This document shows positions 44,554-52,513 of a stretch of DNA of 64,000 nucleotides, one piece after another (the first letter of the stretch is position 1; each line of letters starts with the position of its first letter). The DNA comes from Bacteroidales bacterium UBA5197 (lineage in GTDB: Bacteria > Bacteroidota > Bacteroidia > Bacteroidales > Lentimicrobiaceae). Under the pieces are notes generated by a model. It was not told the DNA's origin. It ran no database searches and saw only the letters and a list, made by a program, of their open reading frames with translations. The stretch spans positions 190,638-254,637 of the forward strand of contig DHVX01000061.1 of the NCBI GenBank assembly GCA_002412885.1, written 5' to 3'. The position numbers were made by a program, and so were the translations under genes.

Positions 44554-45462
44554 ATGAAAAAGTTAGCCTCGTTATTATTATTTATTATCTCAATTTCAGT
44601 GCAAAGTCAAATCTGGATTGACAATGGTGCTACATGGCATTATGACTGGTCAGGCACTCTTCCCGGATTTGATAAGATTGAATATGTTGGTGATACAATT
44701 ATTCAAGACAAGACTTGCCAAAAACTTCTAATTTCAAGTTATATGTTCACTCCCTTAGAATCGGGAGGAGAATTGATAGATTCCTGGACATCACAGAAAT
44801 ATACTTACTTAAGCGGAGACACTGTCTTTTATCTTGTAAATGAGAATTTTCAGATTCTATACAATCTCGGAGCACAAATAGGTGACATTTGGGAACTTGG
44901 AGTTGACACAAATGAATACTCCTGCGGACAATCTTATGTTGAAGTTATTTCAACCGGCAGCGATGAGATAAATGGTCAAATATTTGAATGGATAGAGGTA
45001 ACAACCTTGCCAAACTCAAGTGTTGGATTTGAAGGAAAAATTTATAAGCGGTTTGGCGTAATTGGTGGCTATCTTTTTCCGACTCCCGGAAATTGTGACC
45101 CTGATATAATTATAGAATTCTTCGATTACAATTTCATGTGCTTTGAAGATGATTCATTCTCTCTCTACAACGTTACAAATAAGGATTGTGATTATTTGCT
45201 AAATATTGGCGAATTTGAAATTGAAAATCCGGAAAAAATCGTTTCAATTTTTCCAAATCCAGCTTCTGATATTCTATCGGTAGTTGTTTTAAAACCAAAC
45301 TGCATAATAACAAACCTTATAGTAACAGATATGCAAGGGAGAATATTGAAAAATGTTAATCAGCATAAGATAGACATTTCAGATTTAGCAAAAGGTACAT
45401 ACCTGATACGTATTGACTTTAATAACAACAGTAGTTTTGTAGAAAGATTCATTAAAAATTAA
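44554..45462 (+). CDS. Secreted protein with T9SS type A sorting domain
   Basis: 302 aa. Signal peptide MKKLASLLLFIISISVQSQ. The middle (about 25-220) is a beta-rich domain of unknown type opening IWIDNGATWHYDW and containing a few cysteines. The C-terminal ~75 residues are a sorting domain (VSIFPNPASDILSVVVLKPN ending in FVERFIKN). Exported by the T9SS and probably surface attached. No catalytic motif seen. Confidence 0.8.
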   Translation: MKKLASLLLFIISISVQSQIWIDNGATWHYDWSGTLPGFDKIEYVGDTIIQDKTCQKLLISSYMFTPLESGGELIDSWTSQKYTYLSGDTVFYLVNENFQILYNLGAQIGDIWELGVDTNEYSCGQSYVEVISTGSDEINGQIFEWIEVTTLPNSSVGFEGKIYKRFGVIGGYLFPTPGNCDPDIIIEFFDYNFMCFEDDSFSLYNVTNKDCDYLLNIGEFEIENPEKIVSIFPNPASDILSVVVLKPNCIITNLIVTDMQGRILKNVNQHKIDISDLAKGTYLIRIDFNNNSSFVERFIKN

Positions 45463-45508
45463 CGCACACTGAAAACCAAAACTTCAAGTAGCCGAAGTGC
45501 CCGACATG
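45458..45508. repeat. Stop-codon-linked repeat A, copy 2
   Basis: Starts at the ATTAAC containing the stop codon of the preceding gene and matches 42818-42869; best block CTTCAaGTaGCcGAAGTGC. Here it continues into a second imperfect hairpin, TGCCCGA (45499-45505) with TCGGGCA (near 45526-45532). Confidence 0.55.
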
Positions 45509-45557
45509 ATATCCCGGTTGGCTTCGGGCATTATTCACAAATTTAATAGACGAAGAA

Positions 45558-46136
45558 ATGGAAGAAAGAACAGGAAATGAAAATCTTATTGACAATCTTA
45601 TTAAATTAGGATTGAACCCTGAAACACATATAAAAAATGAATCAGCGGTATTGGCGACAAAAGATAGATATGCCAATTCAAAATATGTTTTAGCCTCTGT
45701 AACTGATTCTATATATTTTCTGGCCTATGACTCTGGCAGATCATATCCATATACTGGCCTGTACGCTTCAATTGACCTTCCAGATGAAGCAGAGTATAAA
45801 ATTTATAAACGAAGCTGGTTTGATATATTTATATTTTTCAAAAGAAAGAAAGTTGGCATTGATTACATTGATAATAAATTGACCATTTCTTCTTCAAATT
45901 GGATTCCGAAGAAAGAACTTAATGCCGAAAGTGTTGATTTATTTTTAAGGATCAACAAAAAAAGCAATCCATATTGTTTGATTTTGCAAAATGATTATCT
46001 CCCAATGATTCCTATGTTTAAAGGCAAAAAAATAATTGGATTAGAGACCAAAACCTGGCTTTATAAAAAGGAAGACTTGAAGATTTTGTTAGAATCAGGA
46101 AACACCTTATTACAAAAAATAAAAAATAAGTTATAG
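45558..46136 (+). CDS. Orphan cytoplasmic protein of unknown function
   Basis: 192 aa. No signal peptide or membrane helix. A short helical N-terminus (ENLIDNLIKLGLNPETHI) is followed by a mixed alpha/beta body with several aromatic residues (YKIYKRSWFDIFIFFKRKKV) and a Lys-rich C-terminus. Not a family I recognise. It begins 96 bp after the T9SS gene, within the hairpin-rich repeat spacer, and is A+T-rich. The start at 45558 follows GACGAAGAA; a real gene is likely from length and codon pattern but is not proven. Confidence 0.6.
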   Translation: MEERTGNENLIDNLIKLGLNPETHIKNESAVLATKDRYANSKYVLASVTDSIYFLAYDSGRSYPYTGLYASIDLPDEAEYKIYKRSWFDIFIFFKRKKVGIDYIDNKLTISSSNWIPKKELNAESVDLFLRINKKSNPYCLILQNDYLPMIPMFKGKKIIGLETKTWLYKKEDLKILLESGNTLLQKIKNKL

Positions 46137-46142
46137 CCTGGT

Positions 46143-46179
46143 AAATAAGAAAATAGCGGTCCGAAACTCCCGGCAATTA
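46143..46179. repeat. Stop-codon-linked repeat B, copy 1
   Basis: Begins 7 nt past the stop of the orphan gene. Aligns with 50171-50207: AAATAAGAA, then ATA(A)GCGGT, then a variable CCG/GCG step, then CTCCCGG/GTCCCGG and CAATTA/AGTTA. It is a degenerate direct repeat that brackets the beta-propeller and DUF433/DUF5615 genes. Confidence 0.55.
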
Positions 46180-46184
46180 CAACT

Positions 46185-46374
46185 TTTCTGCAAAGTAAAG
46201 AGGCACATTTGGGCATGAATGAAATTTGTATATTTATCAAAAATTTTGGAAGTGCTGTTGATGGGGGATTTTAAACGACATTAAGCTAATGGTTTTGGAA
46301 TCTCCACTCATTAAAGAAAATAGCTGACATTTTTTCCGGTTATCAAACTTATATTTAATCCGAACTAAATAGTA
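46185..46374. other. Spacer upstream of the beta-propeller gene
   Basis: No gene. Contains the ATTTGTATATTTATC block (46224-46238), almost the same as the -7 region of the RhuM-Fic gene, and a near -7 TATATTTA about 22 bp before the ATG at 46375. Confidence 0.4.
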
Positions 46375-49300
46375 ATGAAGAATTATCTTAATAGAGCCAT
46401 CCTCCTGATTTTTACCTTAATCGGAATTTGTAATAGTTGCAATTTGTTTTCACAGATTTCATACCTGGGAAAAATATCCCAACATGAAGATGGTGTTTAT
46501 GGTTTGACAGGTCCATTGAGCATTTGTTTTAGTATAGATAAAAAAAACGTTTATGTTAGTAGTCAATACGCCCTGGCAGTATTCAATTACAATGAAAGCA
46601 CCGGAAGTACTAAATTTATTGAAGCTTATAGAAATGATGACAACGGTAATGCAGGGTTGGAAGGCGCTGGTTGTGTTAAAATCAGCCCTGATGATAAGTT
46701 TATTTATGTAAGCTCCGACAGACGTAATTGTATTTCATTATACAAGCGTGATACCAATTCAGGAACATTGCAAATTCAGCATGTATTTTATGATACAGAT
46801 CCTGGGTTTGATGGGCTGCGTGGTGCACACGAAATGGGGATAACAAAAGATGGTTTATTTATTGTTGTTGCAGCATGGAATGATAAAAAATTATCAACCT
46901 TCAGAAGAGATACCGTAACAGGTAATATATCATATGTACAATCAATTACCGGATTAGTATGGCCTAAAGCGCTTAAGTTGAGCAGAGACAGTCGGTTTGC
47001 TTATGTTGCATCACATATGAATGATGAAGTCTTAGTATTTGAATTAAACCCGGTTACAGGTGCACTCATTTACATAGAGACAATTTACGCTGAAAGCGGG
47101 CATTTTGGGTTCTCTGCAATTGAATTAAGTTACGATAACAAGTATTTATTTCTGGCAGGAATTAATTCACTTGGTGTGTACACAAGGGATACTCAAAATG
47201 GCAAACTTATGCTCAAGGATCTTTTCAAATATAATGATCCGGGAATATCAGGAATGAAAGTTATCTACTCACTTGCGGTTTCTCCTGATGATAAGAATAT
47301 TTATGCAATAACTGCAGCGGATACTGCTTTTGTGACTTTTTCACGAGACTTATCAAATGATGAATTTCATTTCACCGATTCCAGGCCGTTTATGAGCTTT
47401 AAAGAGTACTCAAATTCTGGCCGTAGTACAACGAGTTTGATTTGTGATAATAATTATGCATTTGGAACTTCCTATTGGGAAATGGGGGTTCATGTAGCCA
47501 AACGAAATCAAGCCGATGGAAGTCTTGATTATGAAAGATTCATACTTGAAGGGGATGGAGCTATTGTTGACGGCTTGTATAATCCAAGAATTTGCAGTGC
47601 TGATGAACAACAGAAAATGGTTTATGTAACCTCCTATAACAATGGCATCTCCATCTTCCAACGAAATGACACAACCGGAAAACTGATATTCAAAAATGTT
47701 GTCAATAACCAAAACCAACACACGGCAATGTTATGGCGCAATGATCATACAGCATTGAGTAAAGATGGAAATTACCTTTACACGATGTGTCAATGGAAAA
47801 ATAAAGGTATCGCAATATTTAAGGCTGACCATAATACAAATAATCTAATATTAATCGATTCCATCATGTCCGAATATTATGGTTCCACTGGGATTGATGA
47901 ACCTGTAGACATGGCATTTTCTCCGGAAGGAGAACATTTATATGTTGTTTCATCATTTAGTCAGAGTGGTATAGCCCAATATGGATATAACCCGCAAAAC
48001 GGTTCACTGCAACTGGAGAGATTTTATGTGATTGATAATGTAGGCGACCACTTCGATAATATCTCTATCAGCAACAAAGGTAATTACGTCTTTATATGGA
48101 ATACTAATTCCAACGATATTACAATGTTGGGTCGTGATAAAACCACGGGTGCACTTACCTATCTCTCAAAAAATTTCCATCAAGCAGTTGGAGGTGTTTA
48201 TTTATACGGCCTGACAGCTATCGCGATAAGCAACGATCAAAAAAACCTTTACGCCGCTTATAAAAATCAAAATGTACTGGTTAACTTTAGCATCGATTCA
48301 ATCAACCACAAACTTAATGTCCTCCAATCTTTAGATTTTGCTACATTAGGTATAAATGGCCTAAAATCGATACAACAAATTGCAGTCAGAAATGATGGAA
48401 CCTTTGTTTATACATCCTCAAGTGACAACAATTCTTTAGGCCTGTTCTATCGTGATCAGTCCGACGGAATGCTGACTTTTTTGAAGGATTACACTGAACC
48501 CGAAAACGACTTTAATGGGTTGGATAAAGTTAACGGCATCTGTATTCCAACCAATGATCGTAATTTGTATTTAATTTCGGATGTTGAAGAAGCTGTTGCA
48601 AGTTATTCTATTGATCTATACCTTGGCCCCGACAGAGTTATTTGTGAAAATGATTCTGCATTGATTGATGCCGGAAAAGGATATGCCACCTATCTGTGGT
48701 CAACAAATGAAACCACACAAAGAATTTATGCCAAAGAGCAAGGATACTATCATGTTATGACTATTGATGAATTTGGCTTTGTTGATTATGATACATTGTA
48801 TCTAACAGTTTCTATACCAGAGTTGGATCTTGGCCCTGATATTTCAAGTTGTTCCGGTAATTCTGTTATTCTGAATTCAGGATTTAATGGTGAAAACCTA
48901 TGGAATACAGGCTCTATTGCAGAATCAATTACTGTAAAAGACTCAGGAACTTATTCAGTTATTATTACCGATGTCCACCGTTGTAAAAACAAGGATTCAG
49001 TGAATGTCAAATTTCATCCTTTACCTGAAGTTAATCTTGGAGCCGATACAACTATATGGTTAAATCAAATACTGTTTCTCTCTGTTGACAGTTTTCCTGA
49101 TTACAAATATTTGTGGTATAATGGATCAACCAACTCTAATATCGCGATAAGCTATAACTCAATAACGAGTAATTCGCTGGAAGCATGGGTAGAAGTTACT
49201 TCCGGTTTCGAATGTAAGAATAGTGATACTCTTCTGGTTACTTTGGATACGAACCATGTTTATACTGAGCCGGTTGAAATAAAAGTAGGACCTATTCCTA

Positions 49301-49503
49301 CATCTAAATTTGTAAATATTAATAGCAATTATGTCATTACCAATATCAATTGTTACGATATAAAGGGCAGGTATTTGTTTACGAAACAACCAAACTCAAA
49401 AACCGACACCATAAGTGCAAAAGAATTGAGTCGGGGAACTTACATTCTGAGGATCACCCTAATTAATGGGATTACAAAAACATTCAGAATTCTCAAATTA
49501 TAG
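46375..49503 (+). CDS. Very large secreted beta-propeller protein with T9SS type A sorting domain
   Basis: 1042 aa. Signal peptide (about 1-27). Residues about 30-750 are repeated units of the YncE/lactonase beta-propeller kind, each with a core like VKISPDDKFIYVSSD followed by a RDTxxGxL turn; enough repeats for two propellers. Then three Ig/SprB-like units (each starting LGPD or LGAD and containing YLWSTNET or YLWYNGST), and a C-terminal sorting domain (IKVGPIPTSKFVNINSNYVI ... RGTYILRITL). No lactonase active site could be assigned. Predicted surface protein, perhaps binding. Confidence 0.82.
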   Translation: MKNYLNRAILLIFTLIGICNSCNLFSQISYLGKISQHEDGVYGLTGPLSICFSIDKKNVYVSSQYALAVFNYNESTGSTKFIEAYRNDDNGNAGLEGAGCVKISPDDKFIYVSSDRRNCISLYKRDTNSGTLQIQHVFYDTDPGFDGLRGAHEMGITKDGLFIVVAAWNDKKLSTFRRDTVTGNISYVQSITGLVWPKALKLSRDSRFAYVASHMNDEVLVFELNPVTGALIYIETIYAESGHFGFSAIELSYDNKYLFLAGINSLGVYTRDTQNGKLMLKDLFKYNDPGISGMKVIYSLAVSPDDKNIYAITAADTAFVTFSRDLSNDEFHFTDSRPFMSFKEYSNSGRSTTSLICDNNYAFGTSYWEMGVHVAKRNQADGSLDYERFILEGDGAIVDGLYNPRICSADEQQKMVYVTSYNNGISIFQRNDTTGKLIFKNVVNNQNQHTAMLWRNDHTALSKDGNYLYTMCQWKNKGIAIFKADHNTNNLILIDSIMSEYYGSTGIDEPVDMAFSPEGEHLYVVSSFSQSGIAQYGYNPQNGSLQLERFYVIDNVGDHFDNISISNKGNYVFIWNTNSNDITMLGRDKTTGALTYLSKNFHQAVGGVYLYGLTAIAISNDQKNLYAAYKNQNVLVNFSIDSINHKLNVLQSLDFATLGINGLKSIQQIAVRNDGTFVYTSSSDNNSLGLFYRDQSDGMLTFLKDYTEPENDFNGLDKVNGICIPTNDRNLYLISDVEEAVASYSIDLYLGPDRVICENDSALIDAGKGYATYLWSTNETTQRIYAKEQGYYHVMTIDEFGFVDYDTLYLTVSIPELDLGPDISSCSGNSVILNSGFNGENLWNTGSIAESITVKDSGTYSVIITDVHRCKNKDSVNVKFHPLPEVNLGADTTIWLNQILFLSVDSFPDYKYLWYNGSTNSNIAISYNSITSNSLEAWVEVTSGFECKNSDTLLVTLDTNHVYTEPVEIKVGPIPTSKFVNINSNYVITNINCYDIKGRYLFTKQPNSKTDTISAKELSRGTYILRITLINGITKTFRILKL

Positions 49504-49563
49504 AGATGTAAAAAGCGATGAAATACATAAAGTGCACAAAAAGCATCTTTGACAAAAATGTAG

Positions 49564-49571
49564 TATCTTTG
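49564..49571 (+). promoter_or_regulatory. -7 box of the DUF433/DUF5615 pair
   Basis: TATCTTTG, full match, 18 bp before the ATG at 49590. The upstream TTTG (49548-49551) is only 12 bp away, so -33 is doubtful. Its position shows that the upstream in-frame ATG at 49518 is not the start. Confidence 0.55.
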
Positions 49572-49589
49572 TTATCAAATTTTTGTGAA

Positions 49590-49817
49590 ATGGTTGACTA
49601 TAAGAATATTATAACAATCGAACCTGGCAAACGAGGTGGTAAGGCTTGTATCAGGGGAATGAGAATAACCGTCAACGATATTCTTGGCTGGCTGGCATCG
49701 GGCATGTCTATTCCAGAAATATTAGAGAGTTATGATGAACTGAACCAAAATGATATATATGCAGCATTAAGTTATGCTGCTGATAGAGAAAACAAAATTT
49801 ATCAACTTGCGGTATGA
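49590..49817 (+). CDS. DUF433 protein, probable antitoxin
   Basis: 75 aa from the ATG at 49590, the size of DUF433 proteins. It contains the family signature IEPGKRGGKACIRGMRITV followed by NDILGWLASGMSIPEILESY, a small helix-turn-helix fold. An in-frame ATG at 49518 would add 24 residues but lies upstream of a -7 promoter box. The gene overlaps the next by four bases (ATGA). DUF433 proteins are regularly paired with DUF5615 PIN-like proteins and are thought to be their antitoxins. Confidence 0.88.
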   Translation: MVDYKNIITIEPGKRGGKACIRGMRITVNDILGWLASGMSIPEILESYDELNQNDIYAALSYAADRENKIYQLAV

Positions 49818-50176
49818 AATTCTTATTTGATCAAAATATTTCACACCGAATTTTGTCACTTTTACCAGAGCAGTTTTTGGGATCTACATCAGTTAAAAAT
49901 GAAGGTCTGATTAATGCTTTTGATAAACAGATTTGGGATTATGCGAGATTGCACAACTATATAATCGTCACCCAGGATTCTGACTTCAATGATCTAAATA
50001 ATCTATTCGGCTTCCCTCCTAAAATAATATGGATTCGAACTGGCAATCTCAAAACCAATGCTATAGTGGATATTTTGAATGACAATTATAGTGATTTAGA
50101 AAAGTTTGAATCTGACATTGAACTTGGTTGCTTCGAAATCATCAAATTACAACAAACTCCTACGCAAAATAAATAA
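49814..50176 (+). CDS. DUF5615 PIN-like protein, probable toxin
   Basis: 120 aa. Starts MKFLFDQNISHRILSLLP, the typical opening of DUF5615 (an early Asp, D6, in the PIN-like active site). A second acidic cluster is in IIVTQDSDFNDL and the conserved IIWIRTGN lies after it. Predicted nuclease of the VapC-like group. Translationally coupled to the DUF433 gene by ATGA. Confidence 0.87.
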   Translation: MKFLFDQNISHRILSLLPEQFLGSTSVKNEGLINAFDKQIWDYARLHNYIIVTQDSDFNDLNNLFGFPPKIIWIRTGNLKTNAIVDILNDNYSDLEKFESDIELGCFEIIKLQQTPTQNK

Positions 50177-50207
50177 GAATATAAGCGGTGCGCAGTCCCG
50201 GTAGTTA
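50171..50207. repeat. Stop-codon-linked repeat B, copy 2
   Basis: Overlaps the stop codon of the DUF5615 gene and matches 46143-46179. With copy 1 it brackets about 4 kb of island. It sits at the right edge of the accessory block, next to the HD-domain gene. Confidence 0.55.
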
Positions 50208-50248
50208 TTGAATCCAGGTCAGTTTAATGCAGGAGTTGTATCTTATTT

Positions 50249-50809
50249 TCACAACCCAATCTCATCCCCAATCTCAACCATAGCATCCAAAGCAAGCGCA
50301 GCAAATTCATCGAGTGGGATTCCGGTTTTTTCACATTCCATAATTACTTCACGGCGCACTGAGGCGGCAAATGCTTTTTCTTTCATGCGTTTTATCACAG
50401 ATTTTGGCTTTACCGAAGCCACTTTTTTATCTGGATAAACCATTGCCGTTGCAGTAATCAGTCCGGTGATGGTTTCGCCGGCAGCAAGTGCAAATTGAAA
50501 TTCGGTGGTACGGTCGAGCCCGGTTGCCATTTCATTGTGCATCTTGATGGCATCCACTACATCGGCATCAACGCCCATTTCAGTAAGAATCCGGGCTGTT
50601 TCCAGTGCATGAACACTTGGCTCAGCGTGTGTAACTTCCACATCCAGATCGTGCAGCAGTCCTGCCTGTGCCCATTTCTCTTCATCCCGGCCCAATCGTA
50701 TTGCCAGTGCCCGCATCACAGCCTCCGAAGCCAGTGAATGTGCGATCGTGCGTTCGTTCTTGATGTATTGACGAAGCAAAGCCAATGCTTCTTGTCGTGG
50801 AAGTATCAT
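50249..50809 (-). CDS. HD-domain hydrolase (HDIG type)
   Basis: 186 aa. Metal-binding residues: H24 in IAHSLASEAV, HD at 53-54 in AGLLHDLDVE, and further His residues in EPSVHALETA and AIKMHNEMATG. This is the compact single-domain HDIG group, phosphohydrolases of unknown substrate. Cytoplasmic. Divergent from the aromatic amino acid leader region. Ordinary chromosomal composition, so it marks the end of the accessory island. Confidence 0.85.
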   Translation of the reverse strand: MILPRQEALALLRQYIKNERTIAHSLASEAVMRALAIRLGRDEEKWAQAGLLHDLDVEVTHAEPSVHALETARILTEMGVDADVVDAIKMHNEMATGLDRTTEFQFALAAGETITGLITATAMVYPDKKVASVKPKSVIKRMKEKAFAASVRREVIMECEKTGIPLDEFAALALDAMVEIGDEIGL

Positions 50810-50994
50810 AAGTGTGGGTTTGTGGTTTTTTAATTGAGCAACGTATAAAGCCAGAACAAAAATAACGTGTTCTTCAGAATGTATGCCATCTGATGGATAT
50901 TAATTTTACATCCACTGAACATCTTGCAAAAATTAATGTTAATAATCCCTTGAATAAGTCCGGCTTCAAATACCCGGAACCTTAATCTGACGAC

Positions 50995-51063
50995 ATGATA
51001 ACCACCATTAACAATTTCTATTTTAACGCCTATTATTACTGGACAGGTAATTTGGGGGCTTAA
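50995..51063 (+). CDS. Aromatic leader peptide of the attenuator (22 codons)
   Basis: ATG at 50995, stop TAA at 51061-51063. Seven of 22 residues are aromatic: Phe-Tyr-Phe at 8-10 and Tyr-Tyr-Tyr-Trp at 13-16 (codons 51016-51024 and 51031-51042). Such a cluster is very unlikely by chance, and it lies directly before aromatic amino acid biosynthesis genes and an intrinsic terminator. The peptide itself is probably only a sensor: ribosomes slow at the Tyr/Phe/Trp codons when the charged tRNAs are scarce. The Tyr-rich run fits the tyrA-containing operon downstream. No recognisable Shine-Dalgarno, as usual in this phylum. A longer minus-strand reading frame over the same bases (50830-51090) has no recognisable product. 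Confidence 0.85.
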   Translation: MITTINNFYFNAYYYWTGNLGA

Positions 51064-51127
51064 TGCGTTGTATCTGGTGAAAATCAACAAAATACTTCGA
51101 AAAGTCCCTTAAAGAGGGACTTTTTTT
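51025..51127 (+). promoter_or_regulatory. Ribosome-mediated transcription attenuator of the aromatic operon
   Basis: Three competing pairings can be drawn. Protector: AACGC (51025-51029) with GCGTT (51065-51069), enclosing a smaller hairpin ATTAC (51035-51039)/GTAAT (51047-51051) that contains the Tyr and Trp codons. Antiterminator: GGGGGCTT (51054-51061, overlapping the leader stop) with AAGTCCCT (51102-51109), 8 pairs counting two G-U. Terminator: 51100-51127. A ribosome at the stop codon covers 51054-51061 and lets the terminator form; a ribosome stalled at the aromatic codons opens the protector and frees the antiterminator arm. The pairings are seen in the sequence; the mechanism follows the classical trp/phe attenuator model. 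Confidence 0.8.
51100..51127 (+). terminator. Attenuator terminator before the aromatic aminotransferase gene
   Basis: AAAAGTCCCT (51100-51109) pairs with AGGGACTTTT (51115-51124): a perfect 10-bp stem with a 5-nt loop, followed by an unbroken run of T to 51127. It ends 11 nt before the ATG at 51139. A terminator between promoter and first gene only makes sense if it is conditional. Confidence 0.9.
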
Positions 51128-51138
51128 ATTTACAAACA

Positions 51139-52332
51139 ATGCTGAGCCCAATGGAACGAACAGAAGGCATTCTGATACCGGCAGCAAATCGCACCCAACA
51201 GGTGCAGGAATATTATTTTTCAGGCAAGCTGCAGCAGATTGATGAAATGCGCAGAAACGGCGCCAACGTTATTAACCTGGGCATTGGCAGTCCGGATTTA
51301 CCTCCCCATCCCACTGTAGTGGAAGAACTTTACCAGTGTGCGCTGAACCCCAAAAACCACGGATATCAAAGCTATATTGGCACACCCCTTTTGCGAAATG
51401 CATTTGCTGAATGGTATCTGAAGCACTTCAGGGTAAACCTTGATCCCGCGCGTGAAATTCTGCCGCTTATCGGTTCAAAAGAGGGCATTATGCATATCAC
51501 CTTGGCATTTGTGAATGAAGGAGAAGAGGTTCTGATTCCGAATCCCGGTTATCCGGCTTACGAATCAGTTGCCCGTCTGGCAGGTGCAAAAATCAGGTAT
51601 TACGATCTGAAAGAAGAAACCGGATGGCTTCCCGACCTCAACAATCTGGAATCAGAAGGACTTCAGAAAGCAAAACTGATGTGGGTCAATTATCCGCATA
51701 TGCCAACAAGCACACCTTCAACCGACAAGCTTTTCAGCGATCTTATTGCCTTTGCCCGCAAAAACCGGATTCTTATCTGCAACGACAACCCTTACAGTTT
51801 TATCCTGAATACGGACACCCGCAGCATCTTATCCGTTGAAGGGGCGATGGAGGTTGCCATGGAGCTCAACTCCCTGAGCAAATCGCAGAATATGGCTGGC
51901 TGGCGGATTGGAATGCTGGCTGGCAGATCTGAATACATAAAGGCAGTGCTGAAAGTCAAGAGCAACATGGACTCAGGTATGTTTCAACCGCTTCAGGCTG
52001 CTGCGGCAAAAGCTTTACAAATGGACGACAGCTGGTACCAATCGGTGAATGAAGTTTACCTGAAACGTCGCCTGGTAGCTGAAAAAATCATGAATGCGCT
52101 CAACTGTACTTTCGATTCCCGGCAAACCGGACTTTTCCTTTGGGGAAAAATTCCTGCGCGCTACAGCGGTTCAGAAGAACTTACCGAGCAGGTTCTCCAT
52201 GGAGTTCATGTTTTTCTGACTCCGGGTTTTATTTTCGGAAGCAACGGCAACCGCTTTATCCGCATTTCACTTTGCAGCACCGAAGACTTATTGAAAGAGG
52301 CACTTTTGAGAATTGAAAATAAACTGCTTTAA
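51139..52332 (+). CDS. Class I/II aminotransferase (aromatic operon)
   Basis: 397 aa, fold-type I PLP enzyme. PLP lysine K248 in ELNSLSKSQNMAGWRIG; other conserved parts are INLGIGSPDLPPHP, PNPGYPAYESVARLAGA and ICNDNPYSF. It resembles the LL-diaminopimelate/aspartate aminotransferase group. From its place as first gene before tyrA and DAHP synthase, it most likely transaminates phenylpyruvate and 4-hydroxyphenylpyruvate in the last step of Phe/Tyr synthesis, but that is inference. Start at 51139; another ATG at 51151 is possible. The attenuator terminator is immediately upstream. Confidence 0.9.
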   Translation: MLSPMERTEGILIPAANRTQQVQEYYFSGKLQQIDEMRRNGANVINLGIGSPDLPPHPTVVEELYQCALNPKNHGYQSYIGTPLLRNAFAEWYLKHFRVNLDPAREILPLIGSKEGIMHITLAFVNEGEEVLIPNPGYPAYESVARLAGAKIRYYDLKEETGWLPDLNNLESEGLQKAKLMWVNYPHMPTSTPSTDKLFSDLIAFARKNRILICNDNPYSFILNTDTRSILSVEGAMEVAMELNSLSKSQNMAGWRIGMLAGRSEYIKAVLKVKSNMDSGMFQPLQAAAAKALQMDDSWYQSVNEVYLKRRLVAEKIMNALNCTFDSRQTGLFLWGKIPARYSGSEELTEQVLHGVHVFLTPGFIFGSNGNRFIRISLCSTEDLLKEALLRIENKLL

Positions 52333-52354
52333 TTACCGCTCATGGATACGGGTT

Positions 52355-52477
52355 CACGCAAAGAAACAATGACGCAAAGGATTAATATTCTTTCGTCAAG
52401 AAAAAAATGCTCTAAGACTCGCCTCTACTGTATTTCTTCAGGCAGTCGGTTCTATGCGCCTATGCGTCTTTGCGCGG
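52355..52477. repeat. Palindromic intergenic repeat between aminotransferase and tyrA
   Basis: CGCAAAG (52357-52363, echoed at 52373-52379) is inverted as CTTTGCG (52468-52474), with related GCGCCTATGCG words nearby. It is an extended, imperfect palindrome inside the operon, without ORF. Similar small words (ACGCAAAACACAAA) recur just before 53392. Confidence 0.5.
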
Positions 52478-52513
52478 TTCTAATTCACTAAAAACACAAA
52501 CGAACTTAAATTT

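Noticed and set aside
42818..50207. A classical integron array
   Set aside because: Repeats A and B start near stop codons, but canonical 7-bp attC core sites are not found and no integrase gene is in the window; kept only as a cassette-like layout.
50850..50960. Promoter of the aromatic attenuator transcript
   Set aside because: TAATTTTA at 50901-50908 is a near match only, and no correctly spaced -33 was found; not strong enough to list as a feature.
50830..51090. 86-codon minus-strand reading frame overlapping the leader region
   Set aside because: It has no recognisable product, and its bases are better explained by the plus-strand leader peptide and attenuator pairings.
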